Assembly (NCBI RefSeq): GCF_025821625.1
Contig: NZ_JACKSH010000284.1
Coordinates: forward strand, 24,872 to 76,111
Reading direction: 5' to 3'
Length of the DNA stretch: 51,240 nucleotides
Source: Mycolicibacterium pyrenivorans
Lineage (GTDB): Bacteria; Actinomycetota; Actinomycetes; Mycobacteriales; Mycobacteriaceae
Position numbers and translations under genes: made by a program. Of this stretch, positions 1-8,275 are shown piece by piece (the stretch's first letter is position 1; each line of letters opens with the position of its first letter). The notes under the pieces are model-generated. The model worked only from the letters and a program-made list of their open reading frames with translations, did not search any database and was not told where the DNA came from.

Positions 1-2
1 TG

Positions 3-242
3 CGCGCGGCCCAGCACCTCACCGACCTGAGCCACCACCGCGCCAACCGACACGAAACCAGTATCAGCGACCCAGACCCACCACCCAGACACAAAATCTG
101 CTGGCGGCCGGCACTCTCGCTAGCGCGGCTGGGCGCCGGTGTTGCCCGAAGCGGGGTGGACCCCCACAAGCCGCGACCGGCCCCGCGGGCTGAGTCCTCC
201 GCGAACGGCGACCTCGCGTGCTCGCCGAGGCGGGTGGGATGA
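3..242 (+). CDS. possible 3' end of a truncated gene at the window edge
   Basis: Frame 3 is open from the window edge to a TGA at 240-242. The first roughly 20 codons nearly all end in G or C, as in real genes of this DNA, but this bias fades after about position 60. That fits the C-terminus of a real protein joined to non-coding or foreign sequence. I recognise no domain and see no start. It may have been cut by insertion of the recombinase-arsenic segment that begins just downstream; this is inference. Confidence 0.25.
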   Translation, partial: RAAQHLTDLSHHRANRHETSISDPDPPPRHKICWRPALSLARLGAGVARSGVDPHKPRPAPRAESSANGDLACSPRRVG

Positions 243-431
243 GTCGAAGATGTGGCTGCGCCCGGCACCCGCGGCCGCGCCCAACACCGAGAAACCTTCC
301 TTCGCAGTCTGGATGTAGGCCAGCGTGCGGTTAACTGCAGTTGGATGATCCACGTGGTGCGGCTGTGCAGGCTCAACTTGTCGGCCGGTGCGTTTAGTCT
401 CCACGCAGATTGAACTTCCGGACCAGGGGCT

Positions 432-1658
432 GTGATGGATGACGGGATCGAACCGAGACTTGTGGAGGTTCTCGATGTCCCGAGGCTTGGTGCGGTCGTT
501 CGCGGCAATGCGGGCTCGTTGCCGTGGCGTTTGGTCGACGAGTCGGGTGCCGGCGTAAACCACGTCAATCTGTGGTTGGCCGACCTGTTCGCGTGCGACA
601 ACTCGCCTGCGACGCTGCGCGCCTATGCGTACGACCTACTGAGCTGGAGTCGTTTCCTCGGCGCACTGCAGGTTTCGTGGACTCAGGCAACGCGGGGCGA
701 AGTCCGGGACTGGGTGAGGTGGTACCGGTGTCGCGCGAACCCGCAACGACGCCGCGGATCGAGTGCGGATACTCATCGGCCGACCCCAGGTTCTGTGAAC
801 GAGCGGACGGGCAAGGCCTACCTGGAGTCTTCCTACGCGCGGTCGTCGATGAATCGCAGACTGTCGTCGCTCAGTGGCTTCTACGAGTTCGCCCTGGAGT
901 CGGATCTCGGGCCGCTCATCAACCCGGTACCGAAATCGCGCGACGATCTCACTCGACTCGACGTGCACCGCCAGCACTTCGATAACCCGCGCCCCCAAAA
1001 GCGCGCGCCTTATCGGCAGAAGCTAGTGGAACGTGCGCCGCGCGCGCTCAGCGACGACCTGTACGAGGAGGTATTTGCATCGCTGAGAACAAACCGCGAC
1101 CGTGCCATTGTCGCTACGGCGATCTCCTCTGGTTTACGCGCCAGTGAACTGCTCAGCATGCGGCGGGGGATGCTCCATGCCGCCGACCAAACCGCCGATG
1201 TAATACCCAAGGGCGGGAATGGAAGTCGTGTCATGGTCCGTATCAGTCCCACTGCGTATCTCTGGATCGCCCGGTACCTTGCTGAGCGCCCCGTGGGTCC
1301 GCCTGAAGAGCCAGTCTGGCTGACATTGCGCGGCACACCGCGGCCGCTGAGCTATTGGGCAATGCGACAGATCCTTGAACGCAGCAACGCGCTGCTGGGC
1401 TCCAACGTCACGATGCATGACTTCCGGCACACCTTCTGCATGCGTCTCGCCCAGGACGAGAACATGACCATCGCGGAAATGCAGGAGCTGATGCGGCACG
1501 CGTCGATCGCCAGCACCACACGCTACCTGCGACCCACCGTAGCCGAACTCGTCGACAAACTTGATCAGCACTGGAATAGACCCCCGTCACCGCAGCCCAC
1601 GCCGGCGAAAGGCTATGCGGCAGAAGATCTCCAAGTTCTTTTCGGTCGGGCATTCTGA
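432..1658 (+). CDS. tyrosine recombinase (integrase/transposase A)
   Basis: A 408-residue phage-integrase-type recombinase that would cut and rejoin DNA through a phosphotyrosine bond. The N-terminal SAM-like core-binding region spans about residues 45-160. The catalytic set is complete: R236 (SGLRASEL), K260, H329-x-x-R332 (HDFRHTF), H356 (LMRHAS) and the nucleophile Y365 (TRYLRP). The start is GTG 432 or ATG 435. It overlaps the next recombinase by one base (TGATG), so the two are probably translated together, as in Tn554-type TnpA/TnpB pairs. No third gene (TnpC) follows; arsenic genes do. It probably mobilises the adjacent resistance island, but its ends are not identified. Confidence 0.9.
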   Translation: MMDDGIEPRLVEVLDVPRLGAVVRGNAGSLPWRLVDESGAGVNHVNLWLADLFACDNSPATLRAYAYDLLSWSRFLGALQVSWTQATRGEVRDWVRWYRCRANPQRRRGSSADTHRPTPGSVNERTGKAYLESSYARSSMNRRLSSLSGFYEFALESDLGPLINPVPKSRDDLTRLDVHRQHFDNPRPQKRAPYRQKLVERAPRALSDDLYEEVFASLRTNRDRAIVATAISSGLRASELLSMRRGMLHAADQTADVIPKGGNGSRVMVRISPTAYLWIARYLAERPVGPPEEPVWLTLRGTPRPLSYWAMRQILERSNALLGSNVTMHDFRHTFCMRLAQDENMTIAEMQELMRHASIASTTRYLRPTVAELVDKLDQHWNRPPSPQPTPAKGYAAEDLQVLFGRAF

Positions 1659-4036
1659 TGGCGCGGGTGCTCACGCGTGCCCAGTCGCTGGCGAGTTCGT
1701 CTGCGTTTGCCAACCATCCAGTCGAAGTACTGCCTTCGCTGTCCCCGACGCCCGAGGACCATCCGTGGTTCGGAAACACTGTCACCTGCGCCGAACGTGA
1801 ACGCATCATCACTGCGGGACTTCCGCTCGTGATGGCACGGATGAGTGAGAAGTACCGCAGCGAGGCAGTAGCCCGCAGCGGTGCACGGCTCTGGCTGAGT
1901 CGCCTATTGGACTGGCTGGATGGCTTTGTCGGCGACAGTTATCAAGACCGTTGGATCGCCAGCGATTCCGATCGCCAGCCGAAGGCGTGGTGCCCAGCCT
2001 TATCAACCGGATCGCATACACGGCTTGGGGCAAGGCTGTCGATCAACGCACTCATAATGCTGGGGGTCATTCGTCCCGGCCATGACTGGTTGATCGAGAA
2101 CAAGCAGGCGCGGTTCTACCGTGACTGGACGACCACGCACGAACCGAAGGCGTGGGATCGCTACTTCGCCGCCGCGGAGCACGAGGGCGCACCGGAAGTG
2201 AAGAAATGGCGAACCGCCACCCACCTGGTACGTATCAGCATCTGCAACGGGCTGCCAATCACCGAGCTGCACAGCCAGCATGTGTTGGCCTACCGAGACT
2301 TTCTCGTCTCGACCGGCAGGATGCCGGGGGATCTTCTCGCCATGTGGCACTACGGACGCCGCGGCGGACTGTTCGCCGGTGAAGCCGACGACCTGCGGCA
2401 CTACCTCATCGCCAAACGTCTCAGTCCCACCGAACTGGTCGACCGCTTCAATGTGCGAGCTCCCAGCGTGCGAGGACTGTTGATCGCCTACCTCGCCGAG
2501 ATCGCCGTCGGTCAGGACTACGCCAGCCTGGACGGAACCAGCCGAAACCTGGTGAAGCTGTTCTGGAAACCGATCGAAGACGCCAACCCCGGCATCGACA
2601 CAATCAGTTTGACGAAGGCCCAGGCATCCGCCTGGAAAGAGTGGTTGCGCACCAAACCGGATGGGACTCCGCGCCGGCACGCCGAGAGCATTCTGGGAGC
2701 GGTCCGCAGCTTCTACCTCGACGTGGCTGCCTGGTCCCACGAGGATCCCTCGACGTGGGCCCATTGGGCTGTCTCATGCCCGGTCAGCATCCGCGACGTC
2801 CGAGGCCAGCAGAAGCGCCGGGCCCAGCGGGCACACCGCATGCATGCCCGCACCCGCACCCTCACCCCGCACGTCGATGCACTCGTCGCTGCAGCCCGGC
2901 GGGCGTACGTGCAAGCAGCAGAGCTGCAAGCGGTCGCGACGACAGCGCCGTTCGGTGAACCGTTCGCCGTGCACGGGAGCACCTACATCAAGCACACACC
3001 GGGCAAGCGGGCCGACCGAGTGCGCATCCATGTTCTGCAGGATGGATCGGAGAAGCGGGTTGACATCCACTACACCGTGACACGGGCCTTCATGACCTGG
3101 ACGATCATCGAGGTGTTGCGCCACACCGGTATCCGGATCGAAGAGATGCTGGAGCTGACCCATCTGAGCATCAAGCAGTACCGCAAACCCGATGGCACCG
3201 TGATACCGCTCCTGCAGATCGCACCGAGCAAGACCGATCAGGAGCGGATATTTCCCTGCAGCCCGGAGTTGACCACCACCTTGGCGCGACTGGTCGAGTT
3301 CGTCAGCATCGATGGCCGCGTTCCGCTGTGCTGCCGAATCGACACACAGGAACGCCAGGTGTCGGCGCCGATGCCGCATCTGATCCAGATCCGAGAGGGT
3401 GGACGGTCGCGGGTAATCAACCAGTGCACGGTCCGAAAGTGGTTATCAGAGCTGGCCAACAGCATGGCCTTGAAGGACGCTGACGGTACTTCGCTGCATT
3501 TCACGCCACACGACTTTCGCCGGATCTTCATCACCGACATCGTCAACGCCGGGTTCCCGATCCATTTGGCCGCAAAGATGGTGGGCCACAACAATATCGA
3601 AGTCACGCGCGGCTACACCGCGGTGTATCAGAAAGATGTCTTCGAGGCATATGACCGGTTCATCGACAACCGTAGACAGGCACGGCCATCGGCCGAATAC
3701 CGTGAGCCCACCCAAGCCGAATGGGACGAGTTCGTCGAACACTTCGGCCAGCGCCGGATCGCGCTCGGCAATTGCCACCGCCCCTATGGATCTGACTGTT
3801 CCCATGAACATGCCTGCATCCGGTGCGATTTCTGCGAGGTTGAACCGGCCCAGGCCGCAAGGCTCGATGAGATCCGTGACAACCTTCGCCTCCAGGTGGT
3901 CGAGGCCCAAAAGAACCGGTGGCTGGGCGACGTTAACCAATTACGCCTCACCATTGAACACGCCGACCGCAAGGCGGCGAGGCTGGCAGCCCTCACCGAG
4001 GCGGCCCCGGTACTCCTTGCCGCGCACACGTCCTGA
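1658..4036 (+). CDS. large tyrosine recombinase with Cys-rich C-terminus (TnpB-like)
   Basis: At 792 residues this is about twice the usual integrase length. The catalytic half carries the arginine in GIRIEEMLELT, a lysine in PSKTDQE, the HDFRRIF box, VGHNN and the tyrosine in TRGYTAVY, so it should be active. The roughly 400-residue N-terminus precedes this domain. After it comes a cysteine/histidine cluster (NCHRPYGSDC and CIRCDFC), probably zinc-binding, then a charged helix likely to be a coiled coil. The ATG overlaps the stop of the 408-residue recombinase. Tn554-family TnpB proteins share the long N-terminus and Cys-rich tail. The natural inference is that both proteins act together at the ends of one element. 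Confidence 0.9.
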   Translation: MARVLTRAQSLASSSAFANHPVEVLPSLSPTPEDHPWFGNTVTCAERERIITAGLPLVMARMSEKYRSEAVARSGARLWLSRLLDWLDGFVGDSYQDRWIASDSDRQPKAWCPALSTGSHTRLGARLSINALIMLGVIRPGHDWLIENKQARFYRDWTTTHEPKAWDRYFAAAEHEGAPEVKKWRTATHLVRISICNGLPITELHSQHVLAYRDFLVSTGRMPGDLLAMWHYGRRGGLFAGEADDLRHYLIAKRLSPTELVDRFNVRAPSVRGLLIAYLAEIAVGQDYASLDGTSRNLVKLFWKPIEDANPGIDTISLTKAQASAWKEWLRTKPDGTPRRHAESILGAVRSFYLDVAAWSHEDPSTWAHWAVSCPVSIRDVRGQQKRRAQRAHRMHARTRTLTPHVDALVAAARRAYVQAAELQAVATTAPFGEPFAVHGSTYIKHTPGKRADRVRIHVLQDGSEKRVDIHYTVTRAFMTWTIIEVLRHTGIRIEEMLELTHLSIKQYRKPDGTVIPLLQIAPSKTDQERIFPCSPELTTTLARLVEFVSIDGRVPLCCRIDTQERQVSAPMPHLIQIREGGRSRVINQCTVRKWLSELANSMALKDADGTSLHFTPHDFRRIFITDIVNAGFPIHLAAKMVGHNNIEVTRGYTAVYQKDVFEAYDRFIDNRRQARPSAEYREPTQAEWDEFVEHFGQRRIALGNCHRPYGSDCSHEHACIRCDFCEVEPAQAARLDEIRDNLRLQVVEAQKNRWLGDVNQLRLTIEHADRKAARLAALTEAAPVLLAAHTS

Positions 4037-4067
4037 CGCGAGCAGTAAGGGACCGTCCTTCTGACAG

Positions 4068-4427
4068 CTAGGTGCAGCAGTTGGGGTCGAGGACGACGCA
4101 GAGTGCCTGCAGGGCTTCGGGTTTGACGCGGTGAAAGACGTTCATGCCGCGCCGGTCGGAGATCACCAGCCCGGCTTTGCGGAGCTGGCCCAGGTGGTGG
4201 CTGACGGTGGATTCACTCAGGTCGAGCACCGCGGCCAGATCGCCGCTGGTCTCTTCGCCGGGGCGTGAGCTGAACAGCAGCGACATCATCTTGACCCGCA
4301 CCGGGTCGGCGAGCGCCTTGAGCCGCATCGCGACCTGCAGGGCATCGGCGTCGCTGATCGGGCCCGCGGCGACCGGGGCGCAGCACACCGGGGCGGACAT
4401 GTCGATCACGGGCAGCGCTTTGGGCAT
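4068..4427 (-). CDS. arsR: ArsR-family arsenite-responsive repressor
   Basis: A 119-residue winged-helix repressor. The recognition region is LSESTVSHHLGQLRKAGLV. The vicinal pair C15-C16 occupies the same positions as in Corynebacterium glutamicum ArsR, which binds As(III) with Cys15, Cys16 and Cys55. Position 55 here is arginine, not cysteine; instead the protein ends in NCCT, with another cysteine in LCVVL. The third ligand may therefore come from the C-terminus. It is divergent from cadI/arsI, and a perfect inverted repeat lies between them. The layout resembles the M. tuberculosis Rv2640c-Rv2641 region. Confidence 0.93.
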   Translation of the reverse strand: MPKALPVIDMSAPVCCAPVAAGPISDADALQVAMRLKALADPVRVKMMSLLFSSRPGEETSGDLAAVLDLSESTVSHHLGQLRKAGLVISDRRGMNVFHRVKPEALQALCVVLDPNCCT

Positions 4428-4450
4428 GACCCCATCCTGCCACCTGTCTT

Positions 4451-4505
4451 GACATATATCAAAAAGGTGGCATCCTGAGGTCGACGCGCCAGTTCGATAT
4501 ATGTC
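4451..4505. promoter_or_regulatory. ArsR operator between divergent arsR and cadI
   Basis: GACATATATC (4451-4460) and GATATATGTC (4496-4505) are exact inverted copies with 35 bases between them. They lie in the gap between arsR and cadI/arsI. The left arm overlaps a TTGACA hexamer (4449-4454) placed as a -35 box for the cadI direction. ATAT-rich dyads of this kind are typical ArsR targets. Which of the two ArsR proteins binds is not known. Confidence 0.6.
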
Positions 4506-4528
4506 TCATCCCTAGTGGGAGGTCCATC

Positions 4529-5005
4529 ATGTCCCGTATGCAACTCGCCCTCAACGTCGATGACCTCGACGAGGCGATCACGTTCTACACCAAACTGTTC
4601 GGCGTCGACCCCGCCAAGGTCAAGCCCGGCTATGCCAACTTCGCCGTCGCCGAGCCGCCGCTGAAGCTGGTGCTGCTGGAAAATCCCGGTAAGGGCGGCA
4701 CCATCAACCACCTCGGCGTCGAGGTCCAATCCAGCGACAAGGTGCACGCCGAGATCGCCCGCCTGACCGGCGAGGGGCTGTTCACCGATGAGGAGATCGG
4801 CACCACGTGTTGCTTCGCCACCCAGGACAAGGTCTGGGTGACCGGGCCGGCCGGAGAGAAATGGGAGGTCTACACGGTGCTGGCCGACTCCGACACCTTC
4901 GGCACCAGCCCACAGCACCTCGACGATTCCGCCGACGGCGAGGGTGGGGTGTGTTGCGGCGGAGCCTCCAAGGAGGCTGACCCCGCCGCAGCGTCCTGTT
5001 GCTAG
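4529..5005 (+). CDS. arsI: CadI/ArsI-type VOC protein (predicted C-As lyase)
   Basis: A 158-residue glyoxalase/VOC-fold protein closely resembling mycobacterial CadI (Rv2641) and ArsI. ArsI enzymes are Fe(II)-dependent lyases that split the carbon-arsenic bond of trivalent organoarsenicals. The pair C94-C95 in GTTCCFA matches the ArsI substrate-binding cysteines. Q5, H61 and E113 sit where the metal ligands are expected. The C-terminal tail adds two more cysteine pairs (GGVCCGG and ASCC), which could hand over arsenic or bind cadmium. A GGGAGG ribosome site precedes the ATG. It is divergent from arsR and probably the first gene of the arsenic locus. CadI was named for cadmium induction, so the metal is not settled by sequence. 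Confidence 0.9.
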   Translation: MSRMQLALNVDDLDEAITFYTKLFGVDPAKVKPGYANFAVAEPPLKLVLLENPGKGGTINHLGVEVQSSDKVHAEIARLTGEGLFTDEEIGTTCCFATQDKVWVTGPAGEKWEVYTVLADSDTFGTSPQHLDDSADGEGGVCCGGASKEADPAAASCC

Positions 5006-5062
5006 CCGATCGCACCTGCCGCGGCCGTGGTCACATGGCCGCGGCAGGCGCATGATCGGGGC

Positions 5063-5575
5063 ATGGACCGCGATGCCATCGCTGCCGATCTGGAGCGCGC
5101 GCGTGTCACGTTCCACCAGCTACTGGCGGCCGCCGGCCCCGACGACTGGGATGCGCCGACGCGCGGAACCCGGTGGACCAACGAACAATTGCTGTTCCAC
5201 ATGGTGTTCGGCTACATGGTCGTGCAGCGGCTGCTGCCCCTGGTGCGGGTGATGGGCCGACTACCTGACCGCGTCAGCGGGGCATACGCCCGGTTGCTCA
5301 ACGCCGCGACCACGCCGTTTCATCAAATCAACTACTACGGATCATGCGCCGCCGCCATGGTCTACAACCGGCGCAGGATGGGCGCCAAACTCGACCGGGT
5401 CATCGACTCACTGCAACACCGGCTCGCCCGCGAGACCGACGACACCCTGCGGCGCGGCATGCATTTCCCGCCGGGATGGGATCCGTTCTTCTCCGACTAC
5501 ATGACGCTGGAAGACGTCTACCGCTACCCCGGGCGCCACTTCGACTTCCACGCCGCCCAACTCACCTTCACCTGA
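5063..5575 (+). CDS. DinB-superfamily protein in the arsenic locus
   Basis: A 170-residue protein with a four-helix-bundle look. It starts with a helix (DRDAIAADLERARVTF), then the RWTNEQLLFHM segment typical of DinB/mycothiol-maleylpyruvate-isomerase-like proteins, with a likely metal ligand at H46, and ends with RHFDFHAAQ. I chose ATG 5063 because GGGG lies just upstream and the similarity begins there; an in-frame GTG at 5027 would add 12 residues. DinB-like proteins often use mycothiol or bacillithiol, which would suit arsenic chemistry beside a mycothiol-type ArsC, but the substrate is unknown. Codon use matches the neighbours. Confidence 0.72.
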   Translation: MDRDAIAADLERARVTFHQLLAAAGPDDWDAPTRGTRWTNEQLLFHMVFGYMVVQRLLPLVRVMGRLPDRVSGAYARLLNAATTPFHQINYYGSCAAAMVYNRRRMGAKLDRVIDSLQHRLARETDDTLRRGMHFPPGWDPFFSDYMTLEDVYRYPGRHFDFHAAQLTFT

Positions 5576-5594
5576 CGTTTCATTTGCCAACAAC

Positions 5595-5626
5595 TTCGAT
5601 ATCCGTCAATATTGATGTATGTCGAA
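5595..5626. promoter_or_regulatory. operator overlapping the arsR2 start
   Basis: TTCGATATCC (5595-5604) and the inverted TATGTCGAA (5618-5626) form an imperfect dyad around the perfect palindrome TCAATATTGA (5606-5615). The GATGTATGTC half (5614-5623) is one base from GATATATGTC in the arsR1/cadI operator. The ATG of arsR2 (5619) lies inside the dyad, so a bound repressor would cover the start, which suggests a leaderless or nearly leaderless autoregulated transcript. Confidence 0.5.
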
Positions 5627-5993
5627 GTCGCAGGAGTCGTTGACCGACGGGGACGCGTGCTGCCCACCCGGGGCGCTGCTGCGCGAACCCCTTACCGCCG
5701 CGGACGCGGCGGACATGGCGGTCAAACTCAAAGCGCTGGCCGATCCGGTACGCCTGCAGCTGTTCTCCGCGATCGCCAGCCACGCCGGTGGTGAGGCCTG
5801 CGTCTGCGACATCTCCGCCGACATCGAGGTGTCACAACCGACCATCAGCCACCACCTCAAAGTGCTGCGCGACGCCGGGCTACTGACCTCACAGCGCCGG
5901 GCCTCCTGGGTGTACTACGCCGTGGTGCCCGACGCGCTGGCCAGCCTCGCCGTCCTGTTCGGCATTGACGCAGCCGCCGGGGTGTCGGCATGA
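5619..5993 (+). CDS. arsR: second ArsR-family repressor of the efflux operon
   Basis: A 124-residue ArsR protein with the wHTH core IEVSQPTISHHLKVLRDAGL. It carries two kinds of cysteine site at once: an N-terminal C14-C15 pair as in Corynebacterium ArsR, and C61-x-C63 in the ACVCDIS segment, the place where E. coli-type ArsR proteins carry CVCDL. Whether both bind arsenite is unknown. It overlaps acr3 by four bases (ATGA), so it is the first gene of an arsR-acr3-arsC-arsC unit and probably autoregulates through the dyad that contains its start codon. Confidence 0.92.
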   Translation: MSKSQESLTDGDACCPPGALLREPLTAADAADMAVKLKALADPVRLQLFSAIASHAGGEACVCDISADIEVSQPTISHHLKVLRDAGLLTSQRRASWVYYAVVPDALASLAVLFGIDAAAGVSA

Positions 5994-7108
5994 CCGACAC
6001 CACCACCCCGGCCCCAGCGGTCGTGGGCAAGCTCTCCACCCTGGATCGGTTCCTGCCGCTGTGGATCGGCGCGGCGATGGTCGCCGGGTTGCTGCTGGGC
6101 CGCTGGGTTCCCGGCTTGAACACCGCGCTGGAAAGCGTTCAGCTGGACGGGATTTCACTACCCATCGCTCTTGGCCTGCTCATCATGATGTACCCGGTGC
6201 TGGCCAAGGTCCGCTACGACCGCCTCGACACCGTCACCGGCGACCGCAAGCTGCTGCTGTCCTCACTGGTCCTGAACTGGGTGCTCGGCCCCGCGCTGAT
6301 GTTCGCGCTCGCGTGGCTGCTGCTGCCCGACCTGCCCGAATACCGGACCGGCCTGATCATCGTCGGCCTGGCCCGCTGCATCGCCATGGTCATCATCTGG
6401 AACGACCTGGCCTGCGGCGACCGGGAAGCCGCCGCCGTCCTCGTGGCGCTCAACTCGATCTTCCAGGTCATCATGTTCGCCCTGCTGGGCTGGTTCTATC
6501 TGTCGGTGCTGCCCGGCTGGCTCGGCCTGGAACAGACCACCATCGACACCTCCCCGTGGCAGATCGCCAAGTCCGTGCTCATATTTCTGGGCATCCCGCT
6601 GCTGGCCGGCTACCTGTCGCGCCGGCTCGGCGAGAAAACCAAGGGCCGTGACTGGTACGAGGCCAAGTTCCTGCCCCGGATCGGGCCGTGGGCGCTCTAC
6701 GGGCTGCTGTTCACTATCGTGATTCTCTTTGCGCTGCAAGGCGACCAGATCACCCACCAACCGTTCGACGTCGCCCGCATCGCCCTGCCGCTACTAGCGT
6801 ACTTCGCGATCATGTGGGGCGGAGGCTACCTGCTCGGCACCATGCTCGATCTCGGTTATGAGCGCACCACCACCCTGGCGTTCACCGCCGCGGGCAACAA
6901 CTTCGAACTCGCCATCGCCGTCGCGATCGCCACCTACGGCGCCACCTCCGGCCAAGCCCTGGCCGGCGTCGTCGGCCCGTTGATCGAAGTCCCGGTCCTG
7001 GTCGGGTTGGTCTACGTGTCCTTGGCGTTGCGCAACCGGTTCCACCACCACACCTCCCAACACCTTCCTGCCGACGGCTCGACGACGAGAACGGAACCCA
7101 ATCCATGA
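5990..7108 (+). CDS. acr3: ACR3 arsenite efflux permease
   Basis: A 372-residue inner-membrane carrier with about ten hydrophobic segments, of the ACR3 (bile/arsenite/riboflavin transporter) family, which exports As(OH)3 using the proton gradient. Residues required in studied ACR3 proteins are present: C130 in GLARCIAMVIIWND and E306 in GNNFELAIAVA. The length is typical of a stand-alone ACR3; M. tuberculosis Rv2643 is a larger fusion with a reductase. It overlaps arsR upstream and arsC downstream by four bases each, so expression is tightly coupled. Confidence 0.95.
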   Translation: MTDTTTPAPAVVGKLSTLDRFLPLWIGAAMVAGLLLGRWVPGLNTALESVQLDGISLPIALGLLIMMYPVLAKVRYDRLDTVTGDRKLLLSSLVLNWVLGPALMFALAWLLLPDLPEYRTGLIIVGLARCIAMVIIWNDLACGDREAAAVLVALNSIFQVIMFALLGWFYLSVLPGWLGLEQTTIDTSPWQIAKSVLIFLGIPLLAGYLSRRLGEKTKGRDWYEAKFLPRIGPWALYGLLFTIVILFALQGDQITHQPFDVARIALPLLAYFAIMWGGGYLLGTMLDLGYERTTTLAFTAAGNNFELAIAVAIATYGATSGQALAGVVGPLIEVPVLVGLVYVSLALRNRFHHHTSQHLPADGSTTRTEPNP

Positions 7109-7773
7109 CTGACAGCCCCGTCACCCACGAGCTTCGCCACGATCTGTCCATCGACCAGCAACTCGCCCTGAAAACCGCGGCGACCCGGCTGGGCGGTGAG
7201 TTCGATGGCACCTTCGGTACCGAAACCATCGAACGGTTCTTGCATTCGTCCTACGACCAGTTCGCCGGCCGGGCCACCATTCCGAACTTCCTGCCGCTGT
7301 TGGCCGAACGGTTCGCCCGCCAACGCCTGCACGCCCTGGCGAGAGTGGAAGGAAAGATCAGCGACGGCAAACCGACCGTGTTGTTCCTGTGCACCCACAA
7401 CGCCGGCCGCTCGCAGATGGCGCTGGGCTACTTCACCCACCTGGCCGGTGACCGGGCCGTCGCCTGGTCCGGTGGATCCGAACCCGGCAACGAGATCAAC
7501 CCCGCCGCGATCGCTGCCATGCACGAAGTCGGTATCGACATCACTGGCGAATACCCCAAACCCTGGACCGACGAAATTGTGCAGGCGGCCGACGTCGTCA
7601 TCACCATGGGCTGCGGGGACGCCTGCCCGATCTTCCCCGGGAAACGCTACGAGAACTGGGAACTGCCCGACCCCGCCGGCCAGGGCCTCGACGCCGTCCG
7701 CCCGATCCGCGACGACATCGAAGAACGCGTCCACCGTTTGTTGGCCGACCTGAACGTGCCCGTCACCCGGTAG
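7105..7773 (+). CDS. arsC: thioredoxin-coupled arsenate reductase with N-terminal helical domain
   Basis: A 222-residue enzyme reducing As(V) to As(III) for export. Residues 1-85 form a helical domain (DLSIDQQLALKTAATRLGGEF) also present in Corynebacterium ArsC1'. The catalytic part has the low-molecular-weight phosphatase fold. The P-loop C96-THNAGRS starts the reaction, and C170 and C174 (MGCGDACP) form the relay disulfide of thioredoxin-dependent ArsC. The conserved acid is D189 in LPDP. It overlaps acr3 by four bases. A second reductase of another type follows. Confidence 0.93.
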   Translation: MTDSPVTHELRHDLSIDQQLALKTAATRLGGEFDGTFGTETIERFLHSSYDQFAGRATIPNFLPLLAERFARQRLHALARVEGKISDGKPTVLFLCTHNAGRSQMALGYFTHLAGDRAVAWSGGSEPGNEINPAAIAAMHEVGIDITGEYPKPWTDEIVQAADVVITMGCGDACPIFPGKRYENWELPDPAGQGLDAVRPIRDDIEERVHRLLADLNVPVTR

Positions 7774-7803
7774 CCGCGAAAACCTCAAGGGAACACACCG
7801 AAT

Positions 7804-8271
7804 ATGGCTGACACATCAGTGTTGTTCGTCTGCGTCAGTAACGCCGGAAAATCGGTCATGGCCGCCGGGCTCATGCGCCAGATCGCCGGACCGACCATCC
7901 ACGTCAGCTCGGCGGGCACCCGCGCCAAGACCGCCGTCAACGACCTCTCGGTACAAGCCTTGGCAGAAGTCGGCGTCGACATCAGCGACCATCAGCCCGC
8001 CCAACTCACCGCGCAGATGCTCGACGACGCCGACCTGGTCGTCATCGTCGGCAGCCAAGCCCACCTCGACGAGTACTGTCCCGGCGTCACCATCCAGCGG
8101 TGGGATACCGACGAACCCTCCTTGCGCGGCATCGACGGAATCGACCGCATGCGAATCATCCGCGACGACATCACCACGCGCGTCCAGGCCTTGGCCGCCA
8201 ACCTTTCCACCGCGATCACACCACCCACCGGCCAGCCATCCCGATCCAACGCGCGTATTGAGCGAAGCTAG
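7804..8271 (+). CDS. arsC2: mycothiol-type arsenate reductase (LMW phosphatase family)
   Basis: A 155-residue phosphatase-fold reductase whose P-loop C10-VSNAGKS resembles the CVGNGGKS loop of C. glutamicum ArsC1/ArsC2. Those enzymes form an arseno-mycothiol adduct that mycoredoxin resolves. The CxxxC relay pair of the upstream enzyme is absent, in line with a single-cysteine, mycothiol-dependent mechanism. It lies 30 bases after arsC and is probably in the same transcript. The last roughly 20 residues (ITPPTGQPSRSNARIERS) are an unstructured extension. A tyrosine phosphatase role is possible but unlikely here. Confidence 0.88.
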   Translation: MADTSVLFVCVSNAGKSVMAAGLMRQIAGPTIHVSSAGTRAKTAVNDLSVQALAEVGVDISDHQPAQLTAQMLDDADLVVIVGSQAHLDEYCPGVTIQRWDTDEPSLRGIDGIDRMRIIRDDITTRVQALAANLSTAITPPTGQPSRSNARIERS

Positions 8272-8275
8272 ATGT

